DNA of 64,000 nt, from contig JBKQSS010000080.1 of the NCBI GenBank assembly GCA_052143535.1, positions 1 through 64,000 on the forward strand, written 5' to 3'. Numbering within the stretch: position 1 is the stretch's first letter; each line of letters starts with the position of its first letter. The notes beneath the pieces are model-generated. The model had not been told where the DNA came from. It searched no databases and saw only the letters and a list, made by a program, of their open reading frames with translations. Source of the stretch: JADGRA01 sp052143535. GTDB lineage: Bacteria > Myxococcota > Myxococcia > Myxococcales > Myxococcaceae. The position numbers and the translations under genes are program-made. Below are positions 6,885 through 15,741 of the stretch, piece after piece.

Positions 6885-9800
6885 ATGCTCCTCTCGGTGG
6901 CGTGGTTCGAAGCGAAACACCGCATCCTTCGCCTGTCGACGCTTGTCTACTTTGCCGTCTTCTTCGCCCTGGCGGCCCTGGCGATGTGCGTCACCGGCGG
7001 GGCCTTCGAAAGCGTACCCTCCGGCTTCGCCGGCTCGGGCGGGAAAGTCTTCGCCAACTCCGCGTACGGCATCGCGACGCTGACAGGAGTGCTGAGCTAC
7101 GTCGGCCTGTTGGTCGCCGCCCCCGTCATGGGGCAGGCCGTCTACCAAGACTTTGGCACCCACAGCTACCCCTTCTTCTTCACCTCGCGGCTGCGTCAGC
7201 GTGATTACCTGTTGGGCCGGTACTTAGGGGCGCTCCTCGGCCTGTTGGTCATCTTCTCGAGCATCGGGTTTGGCCTGTGGGTCGGCGCTCACCTGCCATT
7301 CTTGGACAAGAGCTTGGTCGGTCCGCACCGCACGGCGTTTTACCTGTGGCCCTACCTGGTCCTCGTCCTGCCGAACCTGGTGTTTGCCGGCGCGCTCTTT
7401 CTCTCCTTGGCCGCGCTCACCCGCGGAATGCGCGCGGTCTACATCGCCAGCGTGCTGTTGGTGGTGGGCTTTCAGATTGGCGGCGCGCTGTTTTCGAAGC
7501 TGGAGAACCAGCACCTGGCGGCGCTGGTCAACCCCTTTGGGCAAAGCGCTTTTCGCTTCGTCACCCAGTACTGGACGGTGGCCGAGAAGAATGCGTCGCT
7601 GATTCCGCTCCGCGGGGCGATGGCCGAGAACCGTCTTCTGTGGCTTTTCGTCGGCGCACTCGTCCTCTTGGTCACCGTGCTTCGGTTTCGTTTCGCCCAG
7701 CCCATCGAGGGTGGCGGCAAAGGCGCTCCCGAGGCGCTGCCCGAGCTCCCCAGGCCCAGGCTCCCAACCCTGGCGGCTGTCAGCGCCAGCTGGCACTGGC
7801 CGGCGCTGCTCGCTGGGACGACGTGGGTGAACTTTCGCGAGACGGTGAAGAACGTCTACTTCCTGGTGCTGCTCTTCGCCGGGGTGCTCTTCATGGTCGT
7901 CGCCGCCCGCAACCTGGCGCTGCTCTATGGGACCACGGTCTGGCCGGTGACCAGCGCGGTGCTGCTGCTGCTCGGCGGGGACTTCAATCTCTTCTTCCTC
8001 ATCATCATCACCCTGTTTTCCGGTGAGTTGGTTTGGCGCGAGCGCGATGCGGGGGTGGACCAAATCCTCGACGCCACGCCGGTTCCCTCCTGGCTTCCGT
8101 TGGTTTCCAAGGTGCTGGCGCTGGCGGCGGTCCAGGTCCTCCTCCTCACCGTCGTCCTGCTCTTCGGCGTCGGCTTTCAGACGTTGAGGGGCTACCACCA
8201 CTACGAGCTCGGTCTGTACCTGCGCGAGCTGTATGGCGTGCAGCTGGTGGACTTCACGCTGCTCTGTGTGCTGGCCATCGCCATCCAGGTGTTGGTGAAC
8301 AACAAGCTGCTCGGCTACCTGGGGATGGTCATCTACTTCCTGGCTTCCTCGTTCATGGGCCCGGCCTTGGGCCTCGAGCACCACCTCTACAACTACGGCA
8401 CCTCCCCCTCCGTCACCTACTCGGACATGAATGGCTACGGGCACTTCGTCCAGGGCATGGTGTGGTTCCGTGTCTACTGGGGGCTCGGCGCAGTGGCGCT
8501 GGTGCTGGTGTCCCGTCTCTTCTGGGTGCGGGGCGTGGAGAGTTGGCCCAGCGTGCGTTGGCGGCTCGCCCGGGCGAGGCTCACCCCACGCATGACCCTC
8601 GCCTTGGGCGCGGTGTTTCTGGCCTTCGTCGCCACCGGCATCTTCATTTTCCACAACACCAACCGCCTCAACCCCTACCTCACCTCGCGGCAGACGGAGC
8701 GACTGCAGGCGGAATACGAGAGGCGCTACAAGCCCTTCGAGAACGAGCCCCAGCCGAGCGTCACCGCCGTCCGACTCCGGGCTGACCTCCGGCCAGAAAC
8801 CCGCGGGGTGCACTGGGCCGGCAGCTACCACCTGGTGAACCGAAGTGCCTCGCCGGTGAGCCGAGTCTTCGTCCGCATCGACCCCGAGCAGCGTCCCGTC
8901 GTTCGCCGTCTCGCGCTCGGTGCTTTGCAGGCCGCCACCGAGGTGGACACCCGCCTCGGCGTGTCCACCTTCGTCCTTCCGTCGCCGCTCGCCGCCGGCG
9001 CCGACACGGAGCTCCTCTTCGACCTCGACTCACAGCCCCAAGGGTTCCGCAACGAGGAGGGCCCAGGCAACCGTGTCTTCGCCAACGGCACCTTCGTGGA
9101 TAATTTCAGCCTTCCCCGCATCGGCTACATGGAGGCGGTGGAGTTGACGGACGATTCCGCCCGGCGGAAGAACGGGCTAGAGCCGAAGGAGCGGATGCCG
9201 GACCTGGACGACGCTCGGGGCGCCCAGCACAACCTCCTCGACGCGGACTGGGTGACCTTCGAAGCGACGCTGACCACCGCGCCCGACCAACTCGCCATCG
9301 CGCCCGGGGACCTCGTCCGCGAATGGACGGAGGACGGCCGGCGGGCCTTCCTCTACCGGAGTCGCGGCCGGATGCTCGACTTCTACTCCGTGCTTTCCGC
9401 GCGCTATGCCGTCCAGCGCGACCTTTGGAACGGCGTCGCCATCGAGATTTTCTACCACCCCTCACACGGCTTCAACGTCGCGCGCATGGTGGAAGCGGTG
9501 AAGGCAACGCTGCTCTACGCGACCACCAATTTCGGCCCTTACCAGCACGGCCAGGTCCGCATCGTCGAGTTTCCGCGCTACTTCATGTTCGCGCAGTCCT
9601 TCCCCAGCACCATCCCCTTCTCCGAGTCCGTCGGCTTCATCGCCCACGTCGACCCGTCCAGCGACGAGGACCTCGACTTCCCCTACTACGTCACCGCCCA
9701 CGAGGTCGCCCACCAGTGGTGGGCGCACCAAGTCATCGGCGCCAGGGTTCAGGGCTCGACGCTGCTGGACGAGAGCTTGGCCCAGTACACCGCACTGATG

Positions 9801-10466
9801 GTGATGAAGCACCGCTATGGAAACGAGCACATGCGCCGCTTCCTGAAATACGAGTTGCAGGGGTACCTGCGCGGCCGGGGCGCCGAGCGAAAGAAGGAAG
9901 TGCCTTTGCTGCGCGTGGAAAACCAACCGTACATTCACTACCAGAAGGGCAGCCTCGTCCTGTACGCGCTCCAGGACGCGATTGGGGAGGAGGCAGTCGA
10001 CCGCGCGCTGCAGCGCTTCTTGCGCGAGGGCTCAGTGAAGGAGCCCCCCTACCCGAACGCGCGCCTCCTCCTCGCCGAGCTGCGAAAGGAGACGCCGGCG
10101 GAGTACCAGGACTTCCTCACCGACCTCTTCGAGACCATCACCCTCTTCGACAACCGTGCGGTGTCCGCCACGGCCAAAAACCTCGGCGGCGACAGCTGGG
10201 AAGTCACCCTCAGGGTGAGCGCCAAGAAGCTTCGCGCCGGGGAGCTGGGAGCCGAGCAGGAGGTCCCGATGGACCAGCTTTTGGACGTCGGCGTGCTCGA
10301 CGAGAAGGACCAGCCACTGCTGCTCGAGAAGCGGCGCGTCCACAGTGGCCTCCAGGACTTCACCTTCACCGTCCGGGGGAAGCCGGCCAAGGCCGGCATC
10401 GACCCGCTCAACTTGCTCATCGACCGCGTCCCGGACGACAACCTCACTCGGGTTTCGGTGCAGTGA
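6885..10466 (+). CDS. ABC-2 permease fused to an M1-family metallopeptidase domain
   Basis: A 1193-residue membrane protein. The N-terminal half (about 1-610) contains two blocks of hydrophobic helices typical of ABC-2 permeases, interrupted by a soluble loop near 270-300. The C-terminal half is a soluble gluzincin domain with HEVAHQWWAH (His939, Glu940, His943) and a third ligand Glu963 in LLDES. The His-to-Glu spacing is 19 residues, one longer than in classical M1 aminopeptidases. I do not see the GAMEN substrate motif in the expected place; the matching stretch reads EFPRYFMFAQSF. Similar permease-M1 fusions occur in Bacteroidetes and other groups. The protease part probably faces the outside, but topology needs checking. 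It follows its ATPase by 28 bp. Substrate unknown. Confidence 0.88.
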   Translation: MLLSVAWFEAKHRILRLSTLVYFAVFFALAALAMCVTGGAFESVPSGFAGSGGKVFANSAYGIATLTGVLSYVGLLVAAPVMGQAVYQDFGTHSYPFFFTSRLRQRDYLLGRYLGALLGLLVIFSSIGFGLWVGAHLPFLDKSLVGPHRTAFYLWPYLVLVLPNLVFAGALFLSLAALTRGMRAVYIASVLLVVGFQIGGALFSKLENQHLAALVNPFGQSAFRFVTQYWTVAEKNASLIPLRGAMAENRLLWLFVGALVLLVTVLRFRFAQPIEGGGKGAPEALPELPRPRLPTLAAVSASWHWPALLAGTTWVNFRETVKNVYFLVLLFAGVLFMVVAARNLALLYGTTVWPVTSAVLLLLGGDFNLFFLIIITLFSGELVWRERDAGVDQILDATPVPSWLPLVSKVLALAAVQVLLLTVVLLFGVGFQTLRGYHHYELGLYLRELYGVQLVDFTLLCVLAIAIQVLVNNKLLGYLGMVIYFLASSFMGPALGLEHHLYNYGTSPSVTYSDMNGYGHFVQGMVWFRVYWGLGAVALVLVSRLFWVRGVESWPSVRWRLARARLTPRMTLALGAVFLAFVATGIFIFHNTNRLNPYLTSRQTERLQAEYERRYKPFENEPQPSVTAVRLRADLRPETRGVHWAGSYHLVNRSASPVSRVFVRIDPEQRPVVRRLALGALQAATEVDTRLGVSTFVLPSPLAAGADTELLFDLDSQPQGFRNEEGPGNRVFANGTFVDNFSLPRIGYMEAVELTDDSARRKNGLEPKERMPDLDDARGAQHNLLDADWVTFEATLTTAPDQLAIAPGDLVREWTEDGRRAFLYRSRGRMLDFYSVLSARYAVQRDLWNGVAIEIFYHPSHGFNVARMVEAVKATLLYATTNFGPYQHGQVRIVEFPRYFMFAQSFPSTIPFSESVGFIAHVDPSSDEDLDFPYYVTAHEVAHQWWAHQVIGARVQGSTLLDESLAQYTALMVMKHRYGNEHMRRFLKYELQGYLRGRGAERKKEVPLLRVENQPYIHYQKGSLVLYALQDAIGEEAVDRALQRFLREGSVKEPPYPNARLLLAELRKETPAEYQDFLTDLFETITLFDNRAVSATAKNLGGDSWEVTLRVSAKKLRAGELGAEQEVPMDQLLDVGVLDEKDQPLLLEKRRVHSGLQDFTFTVRGKPAKAGIDPLNLLIDRVPDDNLTRVSVQ

Positions 10467-10488
10467 GGCCCCGGTTGGGCTCCTGCCG

Positions 10489-10779
10489 TCAGGCGAAGCG
10501 CTCCACCTGCGCGGCCAGCGCGGTGTCCCGTGCGGTGAGTCCTTGGGCGTCGTGGGTGACGAGGCGGAGCGTCACCTTGCTGTAGCGGATGTCGATGTCC
10601 GGGTGGTGGTCGGCGGCCTCAGCCGCGTCCGCGACTCGGTTGACGAAGGCCATCGCCGCCCGGAAGTCCGCGAAGGCGTAGGTCTTCTTCAGCCCCCCCG
10701 CCTCGAGCGCCCAGCCAGGCCACTTGGCGAGAAACGCCTGCACCTCGGCGTCCGTCAGCTTCGTCTTATCCCGGGCCAT
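10489..10779 (-). CDS. phhB: Pterin-4a-carbinolamine dehydratase
   Basis: A small cytoplasmic enzyme of 96 residues that dehydrates 4a-hydroxytetrahydrobiopterin, regenerating the pterin cofactor used by aromatic amino acid hydroxylases. Some family members serve molybdopterin or folate metabolism instead. The family signature is at ADHHPDIDIRYSKV (active-site His58, His59). The length is typical of the family. The ATG at 10779 has GGAGGGAGGA just upstream; a longer start at 10794 is not needed. It lies 30 bp downstream of glpK on the same strand and ends 22 bp from the convergent permease-protease gene. No hydroxylase gene is in the window, so the cofactor role cannot be confirmed from context. 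Confidence 0.9.
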   Translation of the reverse strand: MARDKTKLTDAEVQAFLAKWPGWALEAGGLKKTYAFADFRAAMAFVNRVADAAEAADHHPDIDIRYSKVTLRLVTHDAQGLTARDTALAAQVERFA

Positions 10780-10809
10780 GTGTCCTCCCTCCAAAGAGCG
10801 TTGGGGCTC

Positions 10810-12294
10810 TCACGCGGATTGCACCGCCCGCCGCCATCGGACCATCGCCGCGGCCCGGGCTTCGGGGGTGGCCTTCGGCTTGAAGGTACGCTCGGCCTTC
10901 CAGGCGCCGCGGATTTCGTCGAGTGTGTTCCAGTGGCCCGAGCCAAGTCCGGCGAGCAACGCTGCGCCCAGCGAGGTGGTTTCCAGGTTGCGCGGTCGCA
11001 CCACCGGGACGTCGAGAATGTCGGCCTGCATCTGCATCAGTAAGTCATTCCCGGCGGCGCCGCCGTCCACCTTGAAGAAGGGAATGGCTTGCCCACTGTC
11101 TTTGCGCATGGCCTCGGCCAAGTCGGCCGTCTGAAGCGCAATCCCCTCCAACACCGCGCGCGCCACGTGCGCGGCAGTCGTCCCACGGTCCATCCCCATC
11201 AGCAGGCCCCTGGCCTCTGGCCGCCACTGGGGCGCCCCCAGGCCGGCCAGCGCGGGCACGAAAGTGACTCCGCCCGAATCCGGCACCTGGCGTGCCAGGT
11301 CCTCTACCTTGCGCGCCTTGCGAATCAGCCCCAGTCCATCGCGCAGCCACTGCACCGCCGCGCCGGCCACAAAGCTCGAGCCCTCCAGCGCATAGGTGGT
11401 GACACCCCCCAGACGCCAGGCCACCGTGGTGAGCAGGCCGTGCTGGCTGAGCACCGGCGTCGGGCCGGTATTCATCAACAGGAAGGCCCCCGTCCCGTAG
11501 GTGCACTTCGACTCGCCCGGCTGGAAACAGGCCTGGCCAAAGAGCGCCGCTTGCTGGTCGCCGGCCATGCCGCACACCGGGATGCCGTCGGGAAGGACGG
11601 CGCACTCCTTGGTGACGCCGTACACCTCAGCGCACCCCTTCACCTCCGGGAGCACCGCCTTCGGCACGCCAAACAGCGCGCACAGGCCGTCGTCCCAAGC
11701 GTTGGTGTGAATGTCATACAACAGCGTCCGGCTGGCATTGGAGGCGTCGGTGACGTGCGCCGCGCCGCTGGTAAAGCGCCACACCAGCCAGCTGTCGATG
11801 GTGCCGAAGCACAACTCCCCGGCCTCCGCCCGGGCGCGCGCTCCGTCCACGTTGTCCAGAAGCCAGGCCAGCTTGGTGGCGCTGAAGTAGGGGTCCAGCA
11901 CCAGCCCCGTCTTCGCCCGGACGCCCTCCTCTTCCCCTTTTGCCTTGAGGGCGGCGCAGACCTCCGCCGTCCGTCGGTCTTGCCAGACAATCGCCCGGTG
12001 GACTGGCTTGGAGTTGTCGCGCCGCCACAGGCCGGTGGTCTCGCGCTGGTTGGTAATGCCAATGGCCGACACCCAGGCCGGGTCAATTCCGGCGTCCTTC
12101 AGGCCCTTGGTGATGCAGCGCTCCACCGAATGCCAGATGACCTCGAGGTCGTGCTCCACCCAGCCCGGCTGCGGGAAGACCTGCGGAAACTCCCGGTACG
12201 CCTGCCCGGCGACTTTCAGCCGGTCGTCGAGCACCGTGACGTGCGTGCCGGTCGTGCCCTGGTCGACGGCGAGGATGTAGCGCCGCTTGGCCAT
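10810..12294 (-). CDS. glpK: Glycerol kinase
   Basis: A 494-residue FGGY-family kinase, which phosphorylates glycerol to sn-glycerol 3-phosphate using ATP in the cytoplasm. The N-terminal phosphate loop is AVDQGTTGT near residues 9-17. Other family landmarks are QVFPQPGWVEHD, GITNQRETTGLW, the YGTGAFLLMNTG loop and the C-terminal DGGAAGNDLLMQ motif. The length is standard (E. coli 502). The ATG at 12294 is preceded by a strong AGGAGGAAGG site. It lies 64 bp downstream of an esterase resembling monoacylglycerol lipase, a pairing that would release glycerol and then capture it. A glycerol 3-phosphate dehydrogenase or facilitator gene is not present here. Confidence 0.96.
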   Translation of the reverse strand: MAKRRYILAVDQGTTGTHVTVLDDRLKVAGQAYREFPQVFPQPGWVEHDLEVIWHSVERCITKGLKDAGIDPAWVSAIGITNQRETTGLWRRDNSKPVHRAIVWQDRRTAEVCAALKAKGEEEGVRAKTGLVLDPYFSATKLAWLLDNVDGARARAEAGELCFGTIDSWLVWRFTSGAAHVTDASNASRTLLYDIHTNAWDDGLCALFGVPKAVLPEVKGCAEVYGVTKECAVLPDGIPVCGMAGDQQAALFGQACFQPGESKCTYGTGAFLLMNTGPTPVLSQHGLLTTVAWRLGGVTTYALEGSSFVAGAAVQWLRDGLGLIRKARKVEDLARQVPDSGGVTFVPALAGLGAPQWRPEARGLLMGMDRGTTAAHVARAVLEGIALQTADLAEAMRKDSGQAIPFFKVDGGAAGNDLLMQMQADILDVPVVRPRNLETTSLGAALLAGLGSGHWNTLDEIRGAWKAERTFKPKATPEARAAAMVRWRRAVQSA

Positions 12295-12358
12295 CCTTCC
12301 TCCTTCACGCTTTCCGGCCCACCCGGAGCGGGGACAGGGCCCTTTGGGGTCGGCGAAA

Positions 12359-13219
12359 CTACACTGTCGGCGCGCCGCTATCGAGCGTGCGGGCACGACG
12401 CAGGAAGGCAAGCACTTCCTGTTGCAACACCAGGCGCCCCTCGTCGCGCGGCATGATGTGCGCGCCGCGGTCGAGCTCGATGAAGCGGACGGGGGCCGCA
12501 TGGGTGAGCCGCCGAGCCAGCTGCTGGGTGCCACGGACGTCCACCACCCGGTCCTGCCGCGCCACCGCGAGCAACACCGGCGCCCGGACTTTGGGCGCGC
12601 TGGCCCAAGCGAGGTCCTGGATGTTCCACAAATCCCTCAGCCGACGCAGTGGCCAGGCGGAAAGCACCGGCGCCGCCGCCCGGGCCAGCGGGTCGAGCAG
12701 GTCGGTCGTCGTCTTGTGGACCCACGGGTGGAGCCGCGCCGCCACGGCCAGCGACAGAGGCCGGCCCAGGCGCAAGCCCCGCGTCAGGGCGTCCTTGAAA
12801 CGGACGGCCGGGGCCAGGCCCACCACCGCTTGGACGCGGTCTGGGTACCGGGCGCCAAGCACCACCGCCAGGAGCGCTCCCATGGAGAGGCCCACCACCG
12901 CCACCCGGGGCTCCCGAAAGGCGGCCAGGCCCTCCTCACACGCCTGTAGCCAGTCGTTGGCCCCGGCCTGGAGCATGCCCCTGGGGGTGGTGCCGTGGCC
13001 GGGGAGACGCAAGCCGCGGACGCGGAAGCCCCCGGCGGCGAGGGCTTCGCCGAGGGGCCGCACGTCCCAGGGAGTCCCTGTGAAGCCGTGCAGCAGAAGG
13101 CAGGCCCCCGGACCAACCCCCAGCTCGAAGGGGGCGGTCAGAGCCTGGTCCAAGGCGAGCCCGTCGGGCGGTGCCCCCCTGGCACCTTCGCCCATCGGAG
13201 CGGTATGCACGGAGGCCAT
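12359..13219 (-). CDS. Alpha/beta hydrolase, monoacylglycerol lipase / carboxylesterase type
   Basis: A serine hydrolase of about 286 residues. It has oxyanion motif LLLHGFTGTP, nucleophile elbow VGLSMGA, an acidic residue in ARQDRVVD and a catalytic His in DRGAHIMPRD. The order and spacing match Est30-type carboxylesterases and bacterial monoacylglycerol lipases. There is no signal peptide, so it acts in the cytoplasm. The start is uncertain: ATG at 13219 has GAGG six nt upstream but would share the tetranucleotide CATG with the divergent DUF3467 gene; ATG at 13195 avoids the overlap but has a poor site. It precedes glpK and phhB on the same strand. Glycerol release from lipid feeding GlpK is the natural reading, though inferred. 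Confidence 0.82.
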   Translation of the reverse strand: MASVHTAPMGEGARGAPPDGLALDQALTAPFELGVGPGACLLLHGFTGTPWDVRPLGEALAAGGFRVRGLRLPGHGTTPRGMLQAGANDWLQACEEGLAAFREPRVAVVGLSMGALLAVVLGARYPDRVQAVVGLAPAVRFKDALTRGLRLGRPLSLAVAARLHPWVHKTTTDLLDPLARAAAPVLSAWPLRRLRDLWNIQDLAWASAPKVRAPVLLAVARQDRVVDVRGTQQLARRLTHAAPVRFIELDRGAHIMPRDEGRLVLQQEVLAFLRRARTLDSGAPTV

Positions 13220-13505
13220 GTCCGACCTCAAGGTGCCCGAGAGTGCGTTGCAGATCCAGATCGACGAGACCGTGGCCCAAGGTCTCTATGCGAACATGGC
13301 CCTGGTGAACCATACCGACGCCGAGTTCACACTGGATTTCATTTACGTCCAGCCGCAGCAGCCGAAGGCCGCGGTGCGTGCCCGCATCATCACCAGCCCT
13401 CGTCACATGAAGCGGCTGCTCTCAGCGATGGCTGACAACCTGCAGAAGTACGAGGCGCGCTTCGGCGTCGTGGACACGCAAGGGCCGGACCTCCCGGTGC
13501 ACTAA
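13218..13505 (+). CDS. DUF3467 family protein
   Basis: A small protein of 95 residues matching the DUF3467 family, with the characteristic run DETVAQGLYANMALVNHTDA followed by FTLDFIYVQP and a helix ITSPRHMKRLLSAMADNL. Such proteins are widespread in bacteria. No biochemical function is established that I can name. There is no signal peptide or membrane segment, so it is probably cytoplasmic. The ATG at 13218 has GGAGG immediately upstream with short spacing. The gene starts head-to-head with the esterase gene, and the two start codons may overlap. It is followed 24 bp later by hemF on the same strand. Confidence 0.88.
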   Translation: MSDLKVPESALQIQIDETVAQGLYANMALVNHTDAEFTLDFIYVQPQQPKAAVRARIITSPRHMKRLLSAMADNLQKYEARFGVVDTQGPDLPVH

Positions 13506-13529
13506 AGGCCCCCCGGGCCGGGTGTTTCC

Positions 13530-14420
13530 TTGAAGACCTTCAACCAGCTCGGCGCACGGATGCAGGCCTTCGTGGAGGGCCTGCAACAGGACATCTGCCA
13601 CGCGGTGGAGGCCGAGGACGGCGAGGGGTGCTTCGGTGACGACCGCTGGGAGCGTCCCGGAGGGGGCGGTGGCCGGACCCGTGTCCTCGAGGAGGGGCGC
13701 GTCTTCGAGAAAGCTGGCGTCAACGTCTCCGGGGTGTGGGGCGAGCTGAGCGAAGCCTTTGCCCAGAAGCTGGGCGGAGATGGCCGGGACTTCTTCGCCG
13801 CCGGAGTGAGTCTCATTCTCCACCCCCGCAGCCCGCTCGTCCCCACCGTGCATGCCAATTTTCGCTTCATCCAGCATGGGGCCAAGGCTTGGTTCGGGGG
13901 CGGCGCCGACCTCACCCCGCATTACCTCTTCGAGGAGGACGCCCAGCATTTCCACCGCACGCTGCGCGAGGTGTGCGAGCGGCACGAGCCTGGCTCTTAC
14001 CCACGACTCAAGGAGGCCTGTGACCGCTATTTCTGGCTGCAGCACCGAGGAGAGGCCCGGGGCGTGGGCGGCATCTTCTTCGAGGACAGCGGCCGCGAGC
14101 TGGAGCGAGAGTTCGCCTTCGTCCAGGACTGCGCGCGTGCCTTCCTGCCGGCCTACCTCCCGATAGTTTCGCGGCGCAAGTTGCTCCCCTACACGGACGC
14201 ACAGCGCGCCTGGGCTGAGCTCCGCCGCGGGCGCTACGTCGAATTCAACCTGGTGCAAGACCGAGGCACGCTCTTCGGACTGCAGACCCAAGGGCGCGTG
14301 GAGAGCATTCTCGTCTCGATGCCGCCGCGGGTGCGGTGGAGTTATGACGTCCAGCCCGCCCCGGGGAGTGAGGAGGCCCGTCTTTTGGAGGTGCTGCGCG
14401 ACCCCCGCGGCTGGGCCTAG
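13530..14420 (+). CDS. hemF: Oxygen-dependent coproporphyrinogen III oxidase
   Basis: HemF carries out the oxidative decarboxylation of two propionate side chains of coproporphyrinogen III to give protoporphyrinogen IX, using O2, in heme synthesis. The 296-residue product is the usual size. It keeps the block VHANFRFIQHGAKAWFGGG (with the conserved His), DLTPHYLFEED, the GVGGIFFED loop and the C-terminal VEFNLVQDRGTLFGLQTQGR and MPPRVRWSYD. The start is TTG at 13530, which gives the normal distance to the conserved LQQDIC segment; an ATG at 13560 would trim ten residues. No good ribosome-binding site is visible for either. Its presence indicates heme synthesis under oxygen. It sits 24 bp after the DUF3467 gene. 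Confidence 0.95.
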   Translation: MKTFNQLGARMQAFVEGLQQDICHAVEAEDGEGCFGDDRWERPGGGGGRTRVLEEGRVFEKAGVNVSGVWGELSEAFAQKLGGDGRDFFAAGVSLILHPRSPLVPTVHANFRFIQHGAKAWFGGGADLTPHYLFEEDAQHFHRTLREVCERHEPGSYPRLKEACDRYFWLQHRGEARGVGGIFFEDSGRELEREFAFVQDCARAFLPAYLPIVSRRKLLPYTDAQRAWAELRRGRYVEFNLVQDRGTLFGLQTQGRVESILVSMPPRVRWSYDVQPAPGSEEARLLEVLRDPRGWA

Positions 14421-14486
14421 ACGAGAAGTCCCCAACAGAAGGAACCTGGACGGAGGGGGACCCGGCTCCCTAAGGTGGAGCCGCCC

Positions 14487-15113
14487 TTGCCGACCGACGA
14501 CCTCACGCTCGTCCGCCGTGCCCGTTCCGGCGACCAGCGGGCCTTCGGCCTGCTCGTCGAGCGCTACCAGAAGAAGGTGTACGCGGTGGCGCTGGGGATG
14601 GTGAAGGATGCCGAGGAAGCGCTCGACGTCTCCCAGGAAGCCTTCGTCAAGGTGCACCGCTACCTCGACCACTTCAAGGGGGACTCCAGCTTCTACACGT
14701 GGCTGTACCGCATCACCACCAACGCCTGCATCGACGTGCTGCGTCGCCGTGGGACGAATAGCTCCGAGTCGGTCGAGTACGACGACAGCGTCCAGATGGA
14801 CCTCGCCGAGGCCAACCTCGGGGCTCTCGGTAGCCAGCTCGAGTCGAGTCCGGCCAAGGCCGCGCTGCGCCGCGAGCTGGGGGAGAAGCTGGAGGAGGCG
14901 CTGGCGCAGCTGCCCGAAAAGCACCGCGCCATCCTGTTGTTGCGCGAGCTCGAGGGAATGTCTTACGAGGACTTGGCGCGGACCCTGGAAATCCCCAAAG
15001 GAACGGTCATGTCGCGCCTCTTCCACGCCCGGGCGAAGGTCCAACGGCTGTTGGCCGACTACCTGGCCGATGCGCCGCCTGCGGCTTTGGGAAAACCGAA
15101 GGGGGGCGAATAA
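14487..15113 (+). CDS. RNA polymerase ECF-type sigma factor (RpoE-like)
   Basis: An extracytoplasmic-function sigma factor of 208 residues. Region 2 is clear (ALDVSQEAFVKVHRYLDHFK, then TWLYRITTNACIDVLRRR), with an acidic linker and region 4 helix-turn-helix (LPEKHRAILLLRELEGMSY, EDLARTLEIPKGTVMSRLFH). It would direct RNA polymerase to stress-type promoters and is held off by the zinc-finger membrane protein encoded 40 bp downstream. The start is ambiguous: TTG at 14487 has AAGGTGGAG seven nt before it; GTG at 14475 adds four residues and lacks such a site. The gene begins 66 bp after hemF. ECF sigma operons often autoregulate, but I cannot point to a promoter. Confidence 0.93.
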   Translation: MPTDDLTLVRRARSGDQRAFGLLVERYQKKVYAVALGMVKDAEEALDVSQEAFVKVHRYLDHFKGDSSFYTWLYRITTNACIDVLRRRGTNSSESVEYDDSVQMDLAEANLGALGSQLESSPAKAALRRELGEKLEEALAQLPEKHRAILLLRELEGMSYEDLARTLEIPKGTVMSRLFHARAKVQRLLADYLADAPPAALGKPKGGE

Positions 15114-15153
15114 AGGGACGGGTGCCCTCGTCTGCCTTTCCTTGGGAAAATCC

Positions 15154-15741
15154 ATGGCTGCTCCCCACTGCTCATCCGTCCAGGAATTGTCCGCGCACCT
15201 CGATGGGGAGCTCTCCCCGCCGGCTCGCGTCGCGCTCGAGGCACACCTGGCCAGCTGCCCTGCCTGCGCGGCCCGTTTGGCCGAGCTCCGGGCAGTGGGC
15301 CAGGCGCTCCGCCGGCGCTTCGAGGCGCAGGCCGAGGCCACCGACTTCTCCGGCTTCGCCGCAGGGGTATTGGCCCGTCTCCAGCCGCACCGGCCGTCCC
15401 TCCCTGAGCGGCTGTCGGTGGGCTTCTCCGAGTGGAGGGCGCACCGGCCGTCCGTCATGTGGGGAGGCTTCGGGCTCGTCGCTGCGGCCCTGGTGGCGCT
15501 GCTGGCCCTTCCTTCCCTCCAGCTGGGCGTCGAAGCCGAGACTCCGCACCCCTCGTTGCAGGCCGTCTCCACCGACGAGTCCTCTCACGTCGCGCCGGTG
15601 GTGCTGAAGACGGAGGGCGGAGATGCCATCATCTGGCTCGTGGACCATCCGGACCGACCCAGCCTCAGCCTCGGTGCAGACGCTTCGGTCCCCGACGTGG
15701 CGCCACCGCCGGCGCCCCGCCCAAAGGGCGGCGAGTTGTGA
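15154..15741 (+). CDS. Membrane anti-sigma factor with zinc finger
   Basis: A 195-residue single-pass membrane protein. The cytoplasmic N-terminus carries a zinc anti-sigma motif, His31-x3-Cys35-x2-Cys38 (HLASCPAC), within a helical domain. A hydrophobic segment near residues 107-126 is the transmembrane anchor, leaving an outer domain of about 70 residues ending in a Pro-rich tail. It is encoded 40 bp after the ECF sigma gene and is the obvious partner. Release would probably involve regulated proteolysis; a site-2-protease homologue lies at 21.5 kb, though no link is shown. The stop overlaps the next start by 4 nt (GTGA), so the third gene is co-translated. ATG 15154 is chosen; an in-frame TTG at 15142 is possible. 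Confidence 0.88.
   Translation: MAAPHCSSVQELSAHLDGELSPPARVALEAHLASCPACAARLAELRAVGQALRRRFEAQAEATDFSGFAAGVLARLQPHRPSLPERLSVGFSEWRAHRPSVMWGGFGLVAAALVALLALPSLQLGVEAETPHPSLQAVSTDESSHVAPVVLKTEGGDAIIWLVDHPDRPSLSLGADASVPDVAPPPAPRPKGGEL

Noticed and set aside
7224..8831. A 535-codon minus-strand frame inside the permease-protease gene
   Set aside because: Translation is rich in Gln/Glu/His/Arg with no domain; it mirrors the membrane coding on the plus strand.
13422..15572. A 716-codon minus-strand frame opposite hemF and the sigma factor
   Set aside because: Antisense to well-supported genes, no motifs, biased composition. A shadow frame.
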